Source: Streptomyces chryseus
GTDB lineage: Bacteria; Actinomycetota; Actinomycetes; Streptomycetales; Streptomycetaceae
Length of the DNA stretch: 64,000 bases
Direction: 5' to 3'
Assembly: GCF_014650755.1 (NCBI RefSeq)
Contig: NZ_BMVO01000001.1
Span: 930,001-994,000, forward strand
Notes under the pieces: model-generated
Databases searched by the model: none
The model's input: the letters and a program-made list of their open reading frames with translations, nothing else
What the model was told of the DNA's origin: nothing
Part shown: positions 19,298 through 27,420 of the stretch, piece after piece
Position numbering within the stretch: the first letter of the stretch is position 1
How the letters are laid out: each line of letters starts with the position of its first letter
Made by a program: the position numbers and the translations under genes

Positions 19298-21871
19298 GTG
19301 CCTGGCACGAATCTGACCCGCGAAGAGGCCCAGCGGCGGGCGAGCCTGCTCACTGTTGACGCGTACGAGATCGAGCTCGACCTGAGCGGCGCGCAGGAGG
19401 GCGGCACGTACAGGTCCGTGACCACCGTGCGCTTCGAGTCCGCCGAGGCCGGGGCGGAGACCTTCATCGACCTGGTGGCGCCCGCCGTGCACCAGGTCGT
19501 GCTGAACGGGAAGTCGCTCGACGTCGCGGCGGTCTTCCGCGACTCGCGGATCGCTCTGAAGCACCTCGAAGCGGGACCGAACGAGCTGAAGGTCGTCGCC
19601 GACTGCGCGTACACGAACACGGGTGAGGGCCTGCACCGTTTCGTCGACCCGGTCGACCAGCAGGCTTACCTCTACACCCAGTTCGAGGTTCCGGACGCCC
19701 GTCGCGTCTTCGCGTCCTTCGAGCAGCCGGACCTGAAGGCGACCTTCCAGTTCACCGTGAAGGCCCCGTCCGGCTGGACGGTGATCTCGAACTCCCCCAC
19801 CCCGGAGCCGAAGGCCGACGTATGGGTCTTCGAGCCCACACCGCGCATCTCGACGTACATCACCGCGCTGATCGTCGGCCCGTACCACTCCGTCCACAGC
19901 TCGTACGAGAACGCGAGCGGCCAGAGCGTCCCGCTGGGCATCTACTGCCGCCCCTCGCTCGCCGAGTTCCTGGACGCGGACGACATCTTCGACGTCACGC
20001 GGCAGGGCTTCGACTGGTTCCAGGAGAAGTTCGACTACGCGTACCCCTTCGCGAAGTACGACCAGCTCTTCGTGCCGGAGTTCAACGCGGGCGCGATGGA
20101 GAACGCGGGCGCGGTGACCATCCGCGACCAGTACATCTTCCGCTCGCGGACGACGGACGCGGCGTACGAGCGGCGCGCCGAGACCATCCTGCACGAGCTG
20201 GCGCACATGTGGTTCGGCGACCTGGTCACCATGGAGTGGTGGAACGACCTGTGGCTGAACGAGTCGTTCGCCACCTACACGTCGGTCGCCTGCCAGGCGC
20301 ACGCGGAGGGCTCGAAGTGGCCCCACGCGTGGACGACCTTCGCGAACTCGGAGAAGACCTGGGCCTACCGTCAGGACCAGCTGCCGTCCACGCACCCGAT
20401 CATGGCCGAGATCCGTGACCTGGACGACGTCCTGGTCAACTTCGACGGCATCACGTACGCGAAGGGCGCTTCCGTACTGAAGCAGCTCGTGGCGTACGTC
20501 GGCCAGGACGAGTTCTTCAAGGGCGTGCAGGCGTACTTCAAGGCGCACGCGTTCGGGAACACGCGCCTGCCCGACCTGCTCGGCGCGCTGGAGAAGACGT
20601 CCGGCCGTGACCTGAAGACCTGGTCGAAGGCGTGGCTGGAGACGGCCGGCATCAACGTCCTGCGCCCGGAGATCGAGACGGCCGCCGACGGCACCATCAC
20701 CTCCTTCGCCGTCCGCCAGGAGGCCCCGGCGCTCCCGGCCGGTGCGAAGGGCACGTCCACCCTGCGTCCGCACCGGATCGCGGTGGGCTGCTACGACCTG
20801 GACGGCGCGGGCAAGCTGGTCCGTACGAGCCGCATCGAGATGGACGTGGACGCGGCCGAGCTGACCGAGGTCCCCTTCCCGGCGGGCACGCCCCGCCCCG
20901 CGGTGGTCCTCCTCAACGACGACGACCTGAGTTACGCGAAGGTGCGTCTGGACGCGGACTCGCTGGCCATGGTCACGGCGCACATCGGTGACTTCGCCGA
21001 GTCCCTGCCGCGCGCGCTGTGCTGGTCGGCCGCGTGGGACATGACGCGCGACGGCGAGCTCGCCACCCGCGACTACCTGGCGCTGGTGCTCTCGGGCATC
21101 GGCAAGGAGTCGGACATCGGCGTCGTGCAGTCCCTGCACCGCCAGGCGAAGCTGGCGCTGGAGCTGTACGCGGCGCCGCAGTGGCGCGAGACGGGCCTGG
21201 CGCGGTGGACGGCGGCGACGCTGGAGCACCTGCGCGCGGCCGAGCCGGGCAGCGACCACCAGGTGGCGTGGGCGCGGGCGTTCGCCGCCACGGCCCGTAC
21301 CGACGAGCAGCTGGACTTCCTCCAGGGCCTGCTGGACGGCACGCAGACGGTGGACGGCCTGGCCGTCGACACCGAGATGCGCTGGGCGTTCGTCGGACGC
21401 CTCGCGGCGACGGGCCGGGCGGACGAGAAGGCGATCGCGGCGGAGCTGGAGCGCGACAGGACGTCGGCGGGCGAGCTGCACGCGGCGTCGGCACGCGCGG
21501 CACGGCCGACGGCCGAGGCCAAGGCCCAGGCGTGGGCGTCGGTGATCGATTCCGACCAGCTCCCGAACTCCACGCAGGAGGCGCTGATCGGCGGCTTCGT
21601 CCAGACCGACCAGCGCGAGCTGCTGGCGCCGTACACGGAGAAGTACTTCGCGGCGGTCAAGGGCATCTGGGAGTCGCGCAGCCACGAGATGGCCCAGCAG
21701 ATCGCGGTCGGCCTGTACCCGGCGGTCCAGGTCTCCCGGGCGACGCTGGACGCGACGGACGCCTGGCTTGCCTCGGCGGACCCGACCCCGGCCCTGCGCC
21801 GCCTGGTCCTGGAGTCCCGCTCGGGCATCGAACGCGCCCTGAAGGCACAGGCAGCGGACGCCGCGGCCTAG
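19298..21871 (+). CDS. pepN: Aminopeptidase N, M1 family (copy 2)
   Basis: The 857-residue peptidase has NAGAMENAG (exopeptidase motif), HELAH (zinc site, first His near residue 299) and LNESF (third zinc ligand), plus a complete helical C-terminal domain. It is clearly paralogous to copy 1 along its whole length, sharing segments such as GDLVTM.WW.DLWL. GTG 19298 (MPGTNLTREEAQ) follows GAGGAGA by 7 bases; the upstream ATG 19262 has a purine-rich sequence directly against it and no spacing. This copy is closer to the canonical Streptomyces PepN, copy 1 being more divergent, as far as I can judge by eye. Two strong hairpins follow. Confidence 0.94.
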   Translation: MPGTNLTREEAQRRASLLTVDAYEIELDLSGAQEGGTYRSVTTVRFESAEAGAETFIDLVAPAVHQVVLNGKSLDVAAVFRDSRIALKHLEAGPNELKVVADCAYTNTGEGLHRFVDPVDQQAYLYTQFEVPDARRVFASFEQPDLKATFQFTVKAPSGWTVISNSPTPEPKADVWVFEPTPRISTYITALIVGPYHSVHSSYENASGQSVPLGIYCRPSLAEFLDADDIFDVTRQGFDWFQEKFDYAYPFAKYDQLFVPEFNAGAMENAGAVTIRDQYIFRSRTTDAAYERRAETILHELAHMWFGDLVTMEWWNDLWLNESFATYTSVACQAHAEGSKWPHAWTTFANSEKTWAYRQDQLPSTHPIMAEIRDLDDVLVNFDGITYAKGASVLKQLVAYVGQDEFFKGVQAYFKAHAFGNTRLPDLLGALEKTSGRDLKTWSKAWLETAGINVLRPEIETAADGTITSFAVRQEAPALPAGAKGTSTLRPHRIAVGCYDLDGAGKLVRTSRIEMDVDAAELTEVPFPAGTPRPAVVLLNDDDLSYAKVRLDADSLAMVTAHIGDFAESLPRALCWSAAWDMTRDGELATRDYLALVLSGIGKESDIGVVQSLHRQAKLALELYAAPQWRETGLARWTAATLEHLRAAEPGSDHQVAWARAFAATARTDEQLDFLQGLLDGTQTVDGLAVDTEMRWAFVGRLAATGRADEKAIAAELERDRTSAGELHAASARAARPTAEAKAQAWASVIDSDQLPNSTQEALIGGFVQTDQRELLAPYTEKYFAAVKGIWESRSHEMAQQIAVGLYPAVQVSRATLDATDAWLASADPTPALRRLVLESRSGIERALKAQAADAAA

Positions 21872-21882
21872 GAGCCGCCTGG

Positions 21883-21910
21883 AGGGCGCTCCCCCAGCGG
21901 GGAGCGCCCT
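21883..21910. terminator. Terminator after pepN copy 2
   Basis: A perfect 12-bp stem (21883-21894 with 21899-21910) closes on the tetraloop CAGC and is followed by TTCGG. It begins 11 bp after the stop codon. Confidence 0.85.
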
Positions 21911-21924
21911 TTCGGCGCTTGAAA

Positions 21925-21968
21925 CCGCCCGGCGGCCGGGCGCTGTGCCGCTGCCGGCCGCCGGGCGG
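21925..21968. terminator. Second hairpin, terminator for allantoicase
   Basis: A perfect 15-bp stem (21925-21939 with 21954-21968) with a 14-base loop lies between the convergent pepN and allantoicase genes, 10 bp beyond the allantoicase stop on the minus strand. It probably ends minus-strand transcripts. Confidence 0.7.
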
Positions 21969-21978
21969 GGTCTGTGGG

Positions 21979-23115
21979 CTACTGCCCGGCCACGTCCTCG
22001 TACCGCGCCCGCAGGTCGGCCGCCCCCTGCTCGGTGAGCGCCCCGTGCAGCCGCATCCGGGCGACGCCGCCGTCGGGGAAGGCGTCGAGCCGTACGTGCG
22101 TGGCGACGGCCTGGGCCGGGAGCTTGAAGCGGTGCAGCGTGTCGGGCTGGAGCCTGGTGCGCGGGATGATCTCGAACCACTCACCGTTCTCGCCGTTGCG
22201 CCCGCTGAGGGCGATCCAGCCGGCCGAGTTCCCCTTGAGGTACGCCGTGTCGATCTCGACGGCGCGGACAGCGCCCTGCGCCACGAGGCGGAACCGCACC
22301 CAGTCGTTGGTGTCGCGGACCCGGCGCCGGCGGTTCTCCCACCCGTCGTCCATCTTCCGCGAGGTCCCCGGCAGGATGATCTGCGTCGGCGACGAGTAGA
22401 ACTTGTCGGAAGCGTCCTCGTACACACCCCCGTTGAGCACCGACACGAGGTCGATGGTCCCGAGGAGGTCGAGCCACTGCGGGTCGGGCACGACGTCGCC
22501 GTGCACACGGAGCCGGGCGACACCGCCGTCGGGGTGCTGGCAGAGCCGGACGTGCGTGTAGCGGCGCTCGCCGCTGATCTCGAACCCGTTGGCGGCGTGC
22601 CCCCGCACGGGCGTCAGGGGAACGATCTCCTCCCACTTCACGTCGGCGGCGTGCAGCTGCTCGGGGCTCGGCGACCCCTCCACGGCGGCGGCCTGGATGC
22701 TCACGCGCTGCGGGTAGTTGCCCCGGAAGTGCGCGGTGTCGACGACGATGCCGCGAATGACGCCGGGGGCGCCGAGGCGGACGATGGCCCAGTCGTGGTC
22801 GTCGGGCGCGGGAAAGGGGTGCGCGCCGTCGGCACCGCGCCGCCGGCGGGTCTCCCACCCGTCCATGATCTTGCCCTTGTGCCCGAAGTGCTCCGGGTCG
22901 AAGACGGCACGCTCGCGGACGAGGAGGTTCTCGCGCTCGGCGAAGAACTCGTCGTTGGCGGCGACGACCCCGGCCCCGAGACGCCGGTCGGCCAGGTCGA
23001 CGAGCTCGGTGAAGGGGAAGTCCCCGCCCCGGTAATCGGCGTACGGGTCGCCACCCCCGTAGGGCGCGGCGTCGTTGGCGTGCGGGTCTTCGGCCTGTGC
23101 GGAGTTCGTCGTCAT
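21979..23115 (-). CDS. alc: Allantoicase
   Basis: The 378-residue enzyme hydrolyses allantoate to ureidoglycolate and urea in purine degradation. It shows the two homologous jelly-roll halves of the family: FGHKGKIMDGWETRRRR with IRGIVVDTAHFRGNYP, and later SRKMDDGWENRRRR with AVEIDTAYLKGNSAGW, each followed by a THVRL..PDGGVARLR-type motif. ATG 23115 has no Shine-Dalgarno sequence. A promoter-like element at 23123-23158 would start transcription at or next to the ATG, so the mRNA may be leaderless. No other purine-catabolic gene is adjacent. Confidence 0.93.
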   Translation of the reverse strand: MTTNSAQAEDPHANDAAPYGGGDPYADYRGGDFPFTELVDLADRRLGAGVVAANDEFFAERENLLVRERAVFDPEHFGHKGKIMDGWETRRRRGADGAHPFPAPDDHDWAIVRLGAPGVIRGIVVDTAHFRGNYPQRVSIQAAAVEGSPSPEQLHAADVKWEEIVPLTPVRGHAANGFEISGERRYTHVRLCQHPDGGVARLRVHGDVVPDPQWLDLLGTIDLVSVLNGGVYEDASDKFYSSPTQIILPGTSRKMDDGWENRRRRVRDTNDWVRFRLVAQGAVRAVEIDTAYLKGNSAGWIALSGRNGENGEWFEIIPRTRLQPDTLHRFKLPAQAVATHVRLDAFPDGGVARMRLHGALTEQGAADLRARYEDVAGQ

Positions 23116-23122
23116 GGGACCG

Positions 23123-23158
23123 ACTGTCACACCGAATGAACGGTCAGGTCCATCGAAT
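23123..23158 (-). promoter_or_regulatory. Promoter-like element of alc, shared with the EamA gene
   Basis: On the minus strand, ATTCGATGGACCTGA is followed after nine variable bases by CGGTGTGACAGT. Treated as a promoter this is TGGACC, an 18-base spacer and GACAGT, ending 7 bases before the alc ATG. The same 15-mer and the same downstream block with identical spacing occur at 25752-25787. The function is inferred from this conservation and position. Confidence 0.5.
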
Positions 23159-23560
23159 GTTTCTGGACAAGCTTTGAAGCAGAGATGAACGGTGGCGGGG
23201 TCAGGAGTCTTCACCGGCCCCTCGGGCAGCCACCGACCGCAACGAACCAAAACCCCCAGACCGCGCACCGAGCCACTACCCGTGTGACTGATGAGCCTGG
23301 AGAGGCGACCGCCGCCAGGAACTGTGCGGTTGGCGCCATTCCAGGGCAGCGCAGCGTCCGCAGGTCGCCCGGCCAGGCCGGCCGACCACCGGCGTGGGCG
23401 CATATGTGCATCGCAAACGTGGTGCCGCACCAACAACCGTCGCCGCACCCGCCGAGCCAGGGGCCGCACCACCCCCGGAAGCTACCGCGCCCCACCCACT
23501 CACCCGACAGCCACCGAACCCACCCGCACCACTCCCCGGACTTCCCGTGCTGGGCGTTTT
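23159..23560. other. Gene-free stretch upstream of allantoicase
   Basis: Together with the palindromic element that follows, this fills the 630 bp between the allantoicase start and the LysR stop. Open frames here lack credible starts, ribosome sites and recognisable motifs, and their composition is Pro/Arg/His-rich. I see a locally A-rich patch near 23240 but no clear RNA gene. Confidence 0.5.
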
Positions 23561-23713
23561 TCTTGGGCCGTCCCCTGTTGAGCGTCAGCGGTGGGCCGGG
23601 GTGGTGGGTCAAGGGTGGAGCGAAGCGCAATCGCCGAAGGCGACGCGACGCAGGAGCGCCCTTGACGCACCACCCCGGCCCACCGACCCTGAAGCGCCAG
23701 GGACGGCCCGAGA
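23561..23713. repeat. 153-bp long palindromic intergenic element
   Basis: The inner arms 23589-23615 and 23659-23685 are complementary at 26 of 27 positions. The outer arms 23561-23574 and 23700-23713 are complementary at 13 of 14. Between them lies a ~14-base asymmetric internal loop. The 43-base centre (23616-23658) holds a further small hairpin, TCGCC-GAA-GGCGA at 23631-23643. As RNA or single-stranded DNA this would be a long cruciform. It is not a simple terminator of the LysR gene, whose stop is at 23746, although LysR transcripts would enter it. It has the look of a mobile, MITE-like or structural interspersed repeat. Confidence 0.8.
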
Positions 23714-23745
23714 ACCACCCCGCCGAACAACCAGTGGTACACCCT

Positions 23746-24654
23746 TCACCCCCGTCGCGCCGTAGCCACCTCCCGGAGGGCGGCCAGGACGCGGGCCACG
23801 GCCGGACCCGCCTCCGCTCCCCGGCGTACCGCCGCCACGACGTGGCGCTGGGGCTGGTCCGCGCTCAGGACCCGCATCACCACTCCCGTTCGCCGCTCCG
23901 CCGCCGCCATGCGCGGCACCAGCGCCACGCCCATGCCCGCCTCGACCATGGCCAGGATCGCCGTCCAGCCGGCGGCGCTGTGCGCCTGCTCCGGCACGAA
24001 GCCCGCCGCCTCGCACGCGTGGCGCGTGATCTCCGACCACGGCCCGCTCCCGCCGAAGATCCACGGCTCGCCCGACAGGTCGGCCAGCCTCAGCCCCGGC
24101 GCCGCCGCCATGGGGTGTCCCGCCGGGAGCGCCACGTCCAGCGGGTCGGCCAGCAGCGGCACGCGGGCCAGTTGCTGGTCGCGGGCGGTCGGCGCGTGCG
24201 CCGCCAGCGACAGCGCCAGGTCCACGGCCCCGCTCGCCAGCAGCTCGTACGCCTCCGCCGCCTCCGCCTCCCGCACCCGCACCTCCAGCGCGGGATGGGT
24301 CGTACGCAGCCGCTGTACCGCCGGCACCACCAGCGCGGGCACGGCCGTCGAGAACGCCCCCACGCGCACCTCGCCCGCCTCTCCCCGCACGTAGCCCGTC
24401 AACTCGGCGTCCGCCTGCTCCAGTTGCGCGAAGACCGCCTCCGCGTGCCGCAGCACCAGGTGGGCGGCGTCCGTCAGGCGAACCCGCCGCCCGTGCGCCT
24501 CAAGGAGGGGTACGCCGAGTTGCTTGCCGAGGTTGGACAATTGCTGCGAAACGGCCGACGGCGTCATCATCAACGCCTCGGCCGTCGCGGTCACGGTCCC
24601 CCGCTCACGCAGGGTCCGCAGGATCCGCAGCTTCTTGATGTCCCACTCGATCAT
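23746..24654 (-). CDS. LysR-family transcription regulator
   Basis: The 302-residue protein starts MIEWDIKKLRILRTLRERGT with the helix-turn-helix continuing TATAEALMMTPSAVSQQLSNL (residues ~4-62). A periplasmic-binding-fold effector domain follows to the end. It lies directly downstream of an EamA exporter gene (53-bp gap) on the same strand, the common regulator-exporter pairing. A symmetric T-N11-A LysR box lies upstream of that exporter at 25804-25818, a likely target. ATG 24654 lacks a clear ribosome site. The effector is unknown. Confidence 0.9.
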   Translation of the reverse strand: MIEWDIKKLRILRTLRERGTVTATAEALMMTPSAVSQQLSNLGKQLGVPLLEAHGRRVRLTDAAHLVLRHAEAVFAQLEQADAELTGYVRGEAGEVRVGAFSTAVPALVVPAVQRLRTTHPALEVRVREAEAAEAYELLASGAVDLALSLAAHAPTARDQQLARVPLLADPLDVALPAGHPMAAAPGLRLADLSGEPWIFGGSGPWSEITRHACEAAGFVPEQAHSAAGWTAILAMVEAGMGVALVPRMAAAERRTGVVMRVLSADQPQRHVVAAVRRGAEAGPAVARVLAALREVATARRG

Positions 24655-24707
24655 GGGACGGAATGTATCCCGGCGCCCTTCCCGGCCGGAGGCGGAAAGC
24701 CCTCCCG

Positions 24708-25673
24708 TCACCGCCCCCGTCCCGCCCCCAGCATCACTCCGCCGAGGATCAGCGCCATGCATACGATCTGCACCGGGCCCGTCGCCTCGCCCAGCAGGAC
24801 GAAGGAGAGCAGCGCCACGCACACCGGCTGGAGGTAGTAGACGACGCCCGCCCTCGCCGCGCCGATCAGCGCGATCGCCTTGTTCCACGCGAAGAACGCG
24901 ACCGCGGAGGAGAAGACGCCCACGTACACCAGCGGGCCGACCGTTCCCGCCGTCGGCTGGAAGCCACCCTGGAGCGCCAGGCTGACGGCGTACGCCGGCA
25001 GGAGCATCAACGCGCCGAGCACGAACGTGCTGAAGAGGAACGCCAGTCCGCCGATCCCGGTGGGCTTGCGCCGCAGCAGCGCACTGTACGAGCCGAAGCA
25101 GACGGCCGCCGCCAGCATCCACAGGTCCCCGGCGGCGAAGTCCATGGCGAGGGAGCTCTTGCTGACCAGAAGCAGTACCCCAAGGCACGCCACCAGCATG
25201 CCGACCGTGCGGCGAGCGCCGATGCGGGCGCCTCCCAGGCGCTCGTACGCGGCCATCAGAACCGGCGAGGCGGCCATGATCATGCCCATGTTGCCGGCCG
25301 ACGTCGAGAGTCCGGCCTGGTTCACGAGGGTGTTGTAGACCGTCACGCCGAGGAGCGAAGCCAGCACCACGAAGCCCAAGTTGCGCCGCAGCACCGCCCG
25401 TTGGCGCCACGCCTCGCGGGCGGCGAAGGGGGCGACGGCGACGATCGCCACGATCCAGCGCCAGAAGGCAGCCTGCACGGGCGGGACGGAGTCGTGGAGG
25501 GCCCGGGAAGTGACGAAGCTGCCGGACCAGACGACCGTCGCGACGGCCGCGAGCACGAGACCGACGGCGGTCGCCCTCTCGGCGCCTACCGACCGCCCGC
25601 CCGCTCCGGCGTCCGCACTCCCCCTCTCTCCCACCGGCTCGCTACCGACCTGGACGCGGTCCTGGACTGCCAC
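24708..25673 (-). CDS. EamA/DMT-family transporter (first)
   Basis: The 321-residue membrane protein has ten hydrophobic segments in two EamA halves (AAVATVVWSGSFVTSRAL... and LGVLLLVSKSSLAM..., ending FVLLGEATGPVQIVCMALILGGV). Such carriers export amino acids or other metabolites across the plasma membrane. GTG 25673 is preferred because AGGGGAC lies about 4-9 bases upstream; longer frames begin inside the upstream gene's tail and add a charged, non-membrane extension. The promoter-like element at 25752-25787 would give an mRNA leader of about 70 bases that contains short CTTCCGCG repeats. It probably forms a unit with the downstream LysR gene. Confidence 0.88.
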   Translation of the reverse strand: MAVQDRVQVGSEPVGERGSADAGAGGRSVGAERATAVGLVLAAVATVVWSGSFVTSRALHDSVPPVQAAFWRWIVAIVAVAPFAAREAWRQRAVLRRNLGFVVLASLLGVTVYNTLVNQAGLSTSAGNMGMIMAASPVLMAAYERLGGARIGARRTVGMLVACLGVLLLVSKSSLAMDFAAGDLWMLAAAVCFGSYSALLRRKPTGIGGLAFLFSTFVLGALMLLPAYAVSLALQGGFQPTAGTVGPLVYVGVFSSAVAFFAWNKAIALIGAARAGVVYYLQPVCVALLSFVLLGEATGPVQIVCMALILGGVMLGAGRGR

Positions 25674-25701
25674 TGTTGTCCCCTGCCCCTCCGACGTGTT
25701 C

Positions 25702-25740
25702 CTTCGCGCTTCCGCGCTTCCGCACTTCCGCGCTTCTTGA
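25702..25740. repeat. Short tandem 8-mers in the leader of the EamA gene
   Basis: Near-identical units CTTCGCG, CTTCCGCG, CTTCCGCA, CTTCCGCG and CTTCTTGA follow one another between the promoter-like element and the GTG start. They may be a by-product of slippage or a structured leader. Confidence 0.55.
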
Positions 25741-25749
25741 TCGCGAGCT

Positions 25750-26697
25750 CTACCGTCGCACCGCCCCACCCATCAGGTCCATCGAATCTTTTTGATCGAT
25801 CCCTTCAGTTGATCTGAACGATTGCCCCGGAGGCCCTCCCTTCGGAGCGGCCGCCTTCCCCTGCCCCAGCAGCGTCGCTCCGAGCGCGATCGCCATGCCC
25901 AGGAGCTGCACCGGCGTCAGCGCCTCCCCCAGCGCCACCCAGCCGATCACCGCGGCGGTCAGCGGCGACAGCGGCCCCAGGAAGGTCACCGAGGTCGCGG
26001 TGAGCCGGCCGATGCCGCGGAACCACAGCCAGTACGCGACCGCCGTGTTCACCAGCGCGAGGTAGAGGTAGCCACCGACGGCCCGCCCGTCCAGCGCCGG
26101 CGGCGCACCCTCCACCAGAAAGGCGACGGGTGCGATCAGCAGCCCGCCCGCGGTCAGTTGCCAGCCGGTCATCACCAGCGGACCCACGCCCTCCGGCCGC
26201 CCCCAGCGCTTGGTCAGCACTGTGCCCGCGGCCATCGACGCGGAGGAGGTGAGGGCCGCCAGCACCCCCAGGGTGTCCAGCGCGGCGGTGGCGCGCAGCA
26301 CCACCAGGCTCACACCGAGCGCGGCGGCGATCCCGGTCAGCAGGGTGCGTACGGTCGGCTTCTCGCTCAGCAGCAGGACGGCGAGCCCGGCGACCCACAG
26401 CGGTGCCAGCGAGCCGAAGACCGCCGCCATGCCGCCCGGCAGCCGGTACGCGGAGAGGAAGAGCAGCGGGAAGAACGCCCCGATGTTGAGCGCCCCGAGT
26501 GCGGCCGCCTTCCCCCACCAGACCCCGCGCGGCAGCGTTCTGGCGATCGCGAGCAGGACGAGCCCGGCGGGCAGAGCGCGCATCAGGCCGGTGAAGAGCG
26601 GCCGGTCGGGCGGCAGGAATTCGGTGGCGACGGCGTACGTCGAGCCCCACGAGATGGGCGCGAGCGCGGTGAGCGCGATGGTCCCGGCACGATGCAT
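25750..26697 (-). CDS. EamA/DMT-family transporter (second)
   Basis: The 315-residue protein has about ten membrane segments. MHRAGTIALTALAPISWGSTYAVATEFLPPDRPLF is a textbook EamA start; VALGEALTPVQLLGMAIALGATLLGQG ends the membrane part. It should export a metabolite or drug. ATG 26697 has a G-rich run upstream at long spacing. The gene is divergent from marR with a 30-bp palindromic operator between them, so MarR-controlled derepression is likely. The last ~25 residues are hydrophilic and overlap the regulatory region of the next EamA gene, which suggests the frame has grown into it. The two EamA proteins are only distantly alike. Confidence 0.88.
   Translation of the reverse strand: MHRAGTIALTALAPISWGSTYAVATEFLPPDRPLFTGLMRALPAGLVLLAIARTLPRGVWWGKAAALGALNIGAFFPLLFLSAYRLPGGMAAVFGSLAPLWVAGLAVLLLSEKPTVRTLLTGIAAALGVSLVVLRATAALDTLGVLAALTSSASMAAGTVLTKRWGRPEGVGPLVMTGWQLTAGGLLIAPVAFLVEGAPPALDGRAVGGYLYLALVNTAVAYWLWFRGIGRLTATSVTFLGPLSPLTAAVIGWVALGEALTPVQLLGMAIALGATLLGQGKAAAPKGGPPGQSFRSTEGIDQKDSMDLMGGAVRR
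25752..25787 (-). promoter_or_regulatory. Promoter-like element of the first EamA gene
   Basis: Minus-strand ATTCGATGGACCTGA, nine variable bases, then CGGTGCGACGGT. It shares the 15-mer and 10 of the 12 downstream bases with the alc element, at identical spacing. As a promoter it reads TGGACC-N18-GACGGT with a start near 25745. It overlaps the last codons of the upstream EamA gene. Confidence 0.5.
25804..25818. promoter_or_regulatory. LysR box (T-N11-A dyad)
   Basis: TTCAG, TTGAT, CTGAA is a perfect inverted repeat containing TCAG...CTGA in T-N11-A form. Its centre at 25811 is about 66 bp upstream of the predicted start near 25745, the usual place of a LysR recognition site. It lies inside the 3' end of the second EamA gene. 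Confidence 0.5.
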
Positions 26698-26764
26698 GAC
26701 TGCACTGACCCCCCGAGGTCGGACTGCGAAGAGGAAGGAGACCGACCAGAAGAAGCAGGTCGAT

Positions 26765-26794
26765 GGCAAGTAGCTTACTCGTAAGCTACTTGCC
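26765..26794. promoter_or_regulatory. 30-bp palindromic MarR operator
   Basis: GGCAAGTAGCTTAC at 26765-26778 is perfectly complementary to 26781-26794, with only a two-base centre. This 14-bp dyad sits between the divergent EamA and MarR genes, 15 bp upstream of the marR -35. An imperfect second copy (GCAA...CTACTT...TTGC, 26796-26812) runs into that -35. It contains the AGCTTAC/GTAAGCT symmetry typical of MarR targets. Confidence 0.85.
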
Positions 26795-26808
26795 CGCAAA
26801 CTACTTTC

Positions 26809-26837
26809 TTGCGGTCGACCTGAAGTCTTCGGATACT
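26809..26837 (+). promoter_or_regulatory. Leaderless promoter of marR
   Basis: TTGCGG (26809-26814), a 17-base spacer and GATACT (26832-26837) form a good housekeeping-type promoter. The expected start, seven bases after the -10, is base 26844, the A of the marR ATG. This agrees with the lack of a ribosome binding site. Confidence 0.7.
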
Positions 26838-26843
26838 GCGCTC

Positions 26844-27380
26844 ATGACGACCAAGGCCACCAGGACCACCGACGCCGCCAAGCCGGCCGGCAAGGACCCC
26901 GTCGACGCCATCACGGCCCAGTGGGCCGAGGTGCGCCCCGACCTCGACACCGCCCCGATGGCGGTCTTCGGACGCGTCTATCGCGTCGCGCGCGCGATGG
27001 GCGACCGCATCGAGAAGGCGTACGACCGGTTCGGGATCGCGCGCGGGGAGTTCGACGTCCTCGCGACGCTGCGCCGCTCCGGCGAGCCGTACACGCTCTC
27101 GCCGCGCCAGCTCTCCGCGACGCTGATGCTCACGACCGGCGGGATGACGGGCCGGCTCGACAAGCTGGAACGGGCCGGTCTGCTCAGCCGCAGCCCCGAC
27201 CCGCACGACCGGCGCGGGCTGCGGGTGACGCTCTCCGAGCGCGGCCTCGCGATCGTCGACGAGGCCGTGGTGGCGGGGCTGGAGATCCAGCACGAGGCAC
27301 TCGAAGGGCTCCGCGAGGACCAGGTGGAGCAGCTCCAGGAGCTGCTGCGCCTGCTACTGGCCGGCAGCACCCGCGACTGA
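26844..27380 (+). CDS. MarR-family transcription regulator
   Basis: The 178-residue protein has the MarR winged-helix core: RGEFDVLATLRRSG, TLSPRQLSATLMLTTGGMTGRLDKLERAGLLSR and the wing DPHDRRGLRVTLSERG (residues ~60-135), with dimerising helices at both ends. It most likely represses itself and the divergent EamA exporter through the 26765-26794 palindrome and is released by a small ligand. ATG 26844 coincides with the predicted transcription start. A hairpin follows the stop. Confidence 0.92.
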   Translation: MTTKATRTTDAAKPAGKDPVDAITAQWAEVRPDLDTAPMAVFGRVYRVARAMGDRIEKAYDRFGIARGEFDVLATLRRSGEPYTLSPRQLSATLMLTTGGMTGRLDKLERAGLLSRSPDPHDRRGLRVTLSERGLAIVDEAVVAGLEIQHEALEGLREDQVEQLQELLRLLLAGSTRD

Positions 27381-27420
27381 CGGGGGCCCGCACCCCCCGC
27401 ATGCCTGCCCCCGACAACGC

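Noticed and set aside
23185..23745. Open frames suggesting small proteins in the gene-free region
   Set aside because: They have no ribosome sites or motifs and run through the palindromic element, so their apparent similarity to other small proteins would only reflect the repeat.
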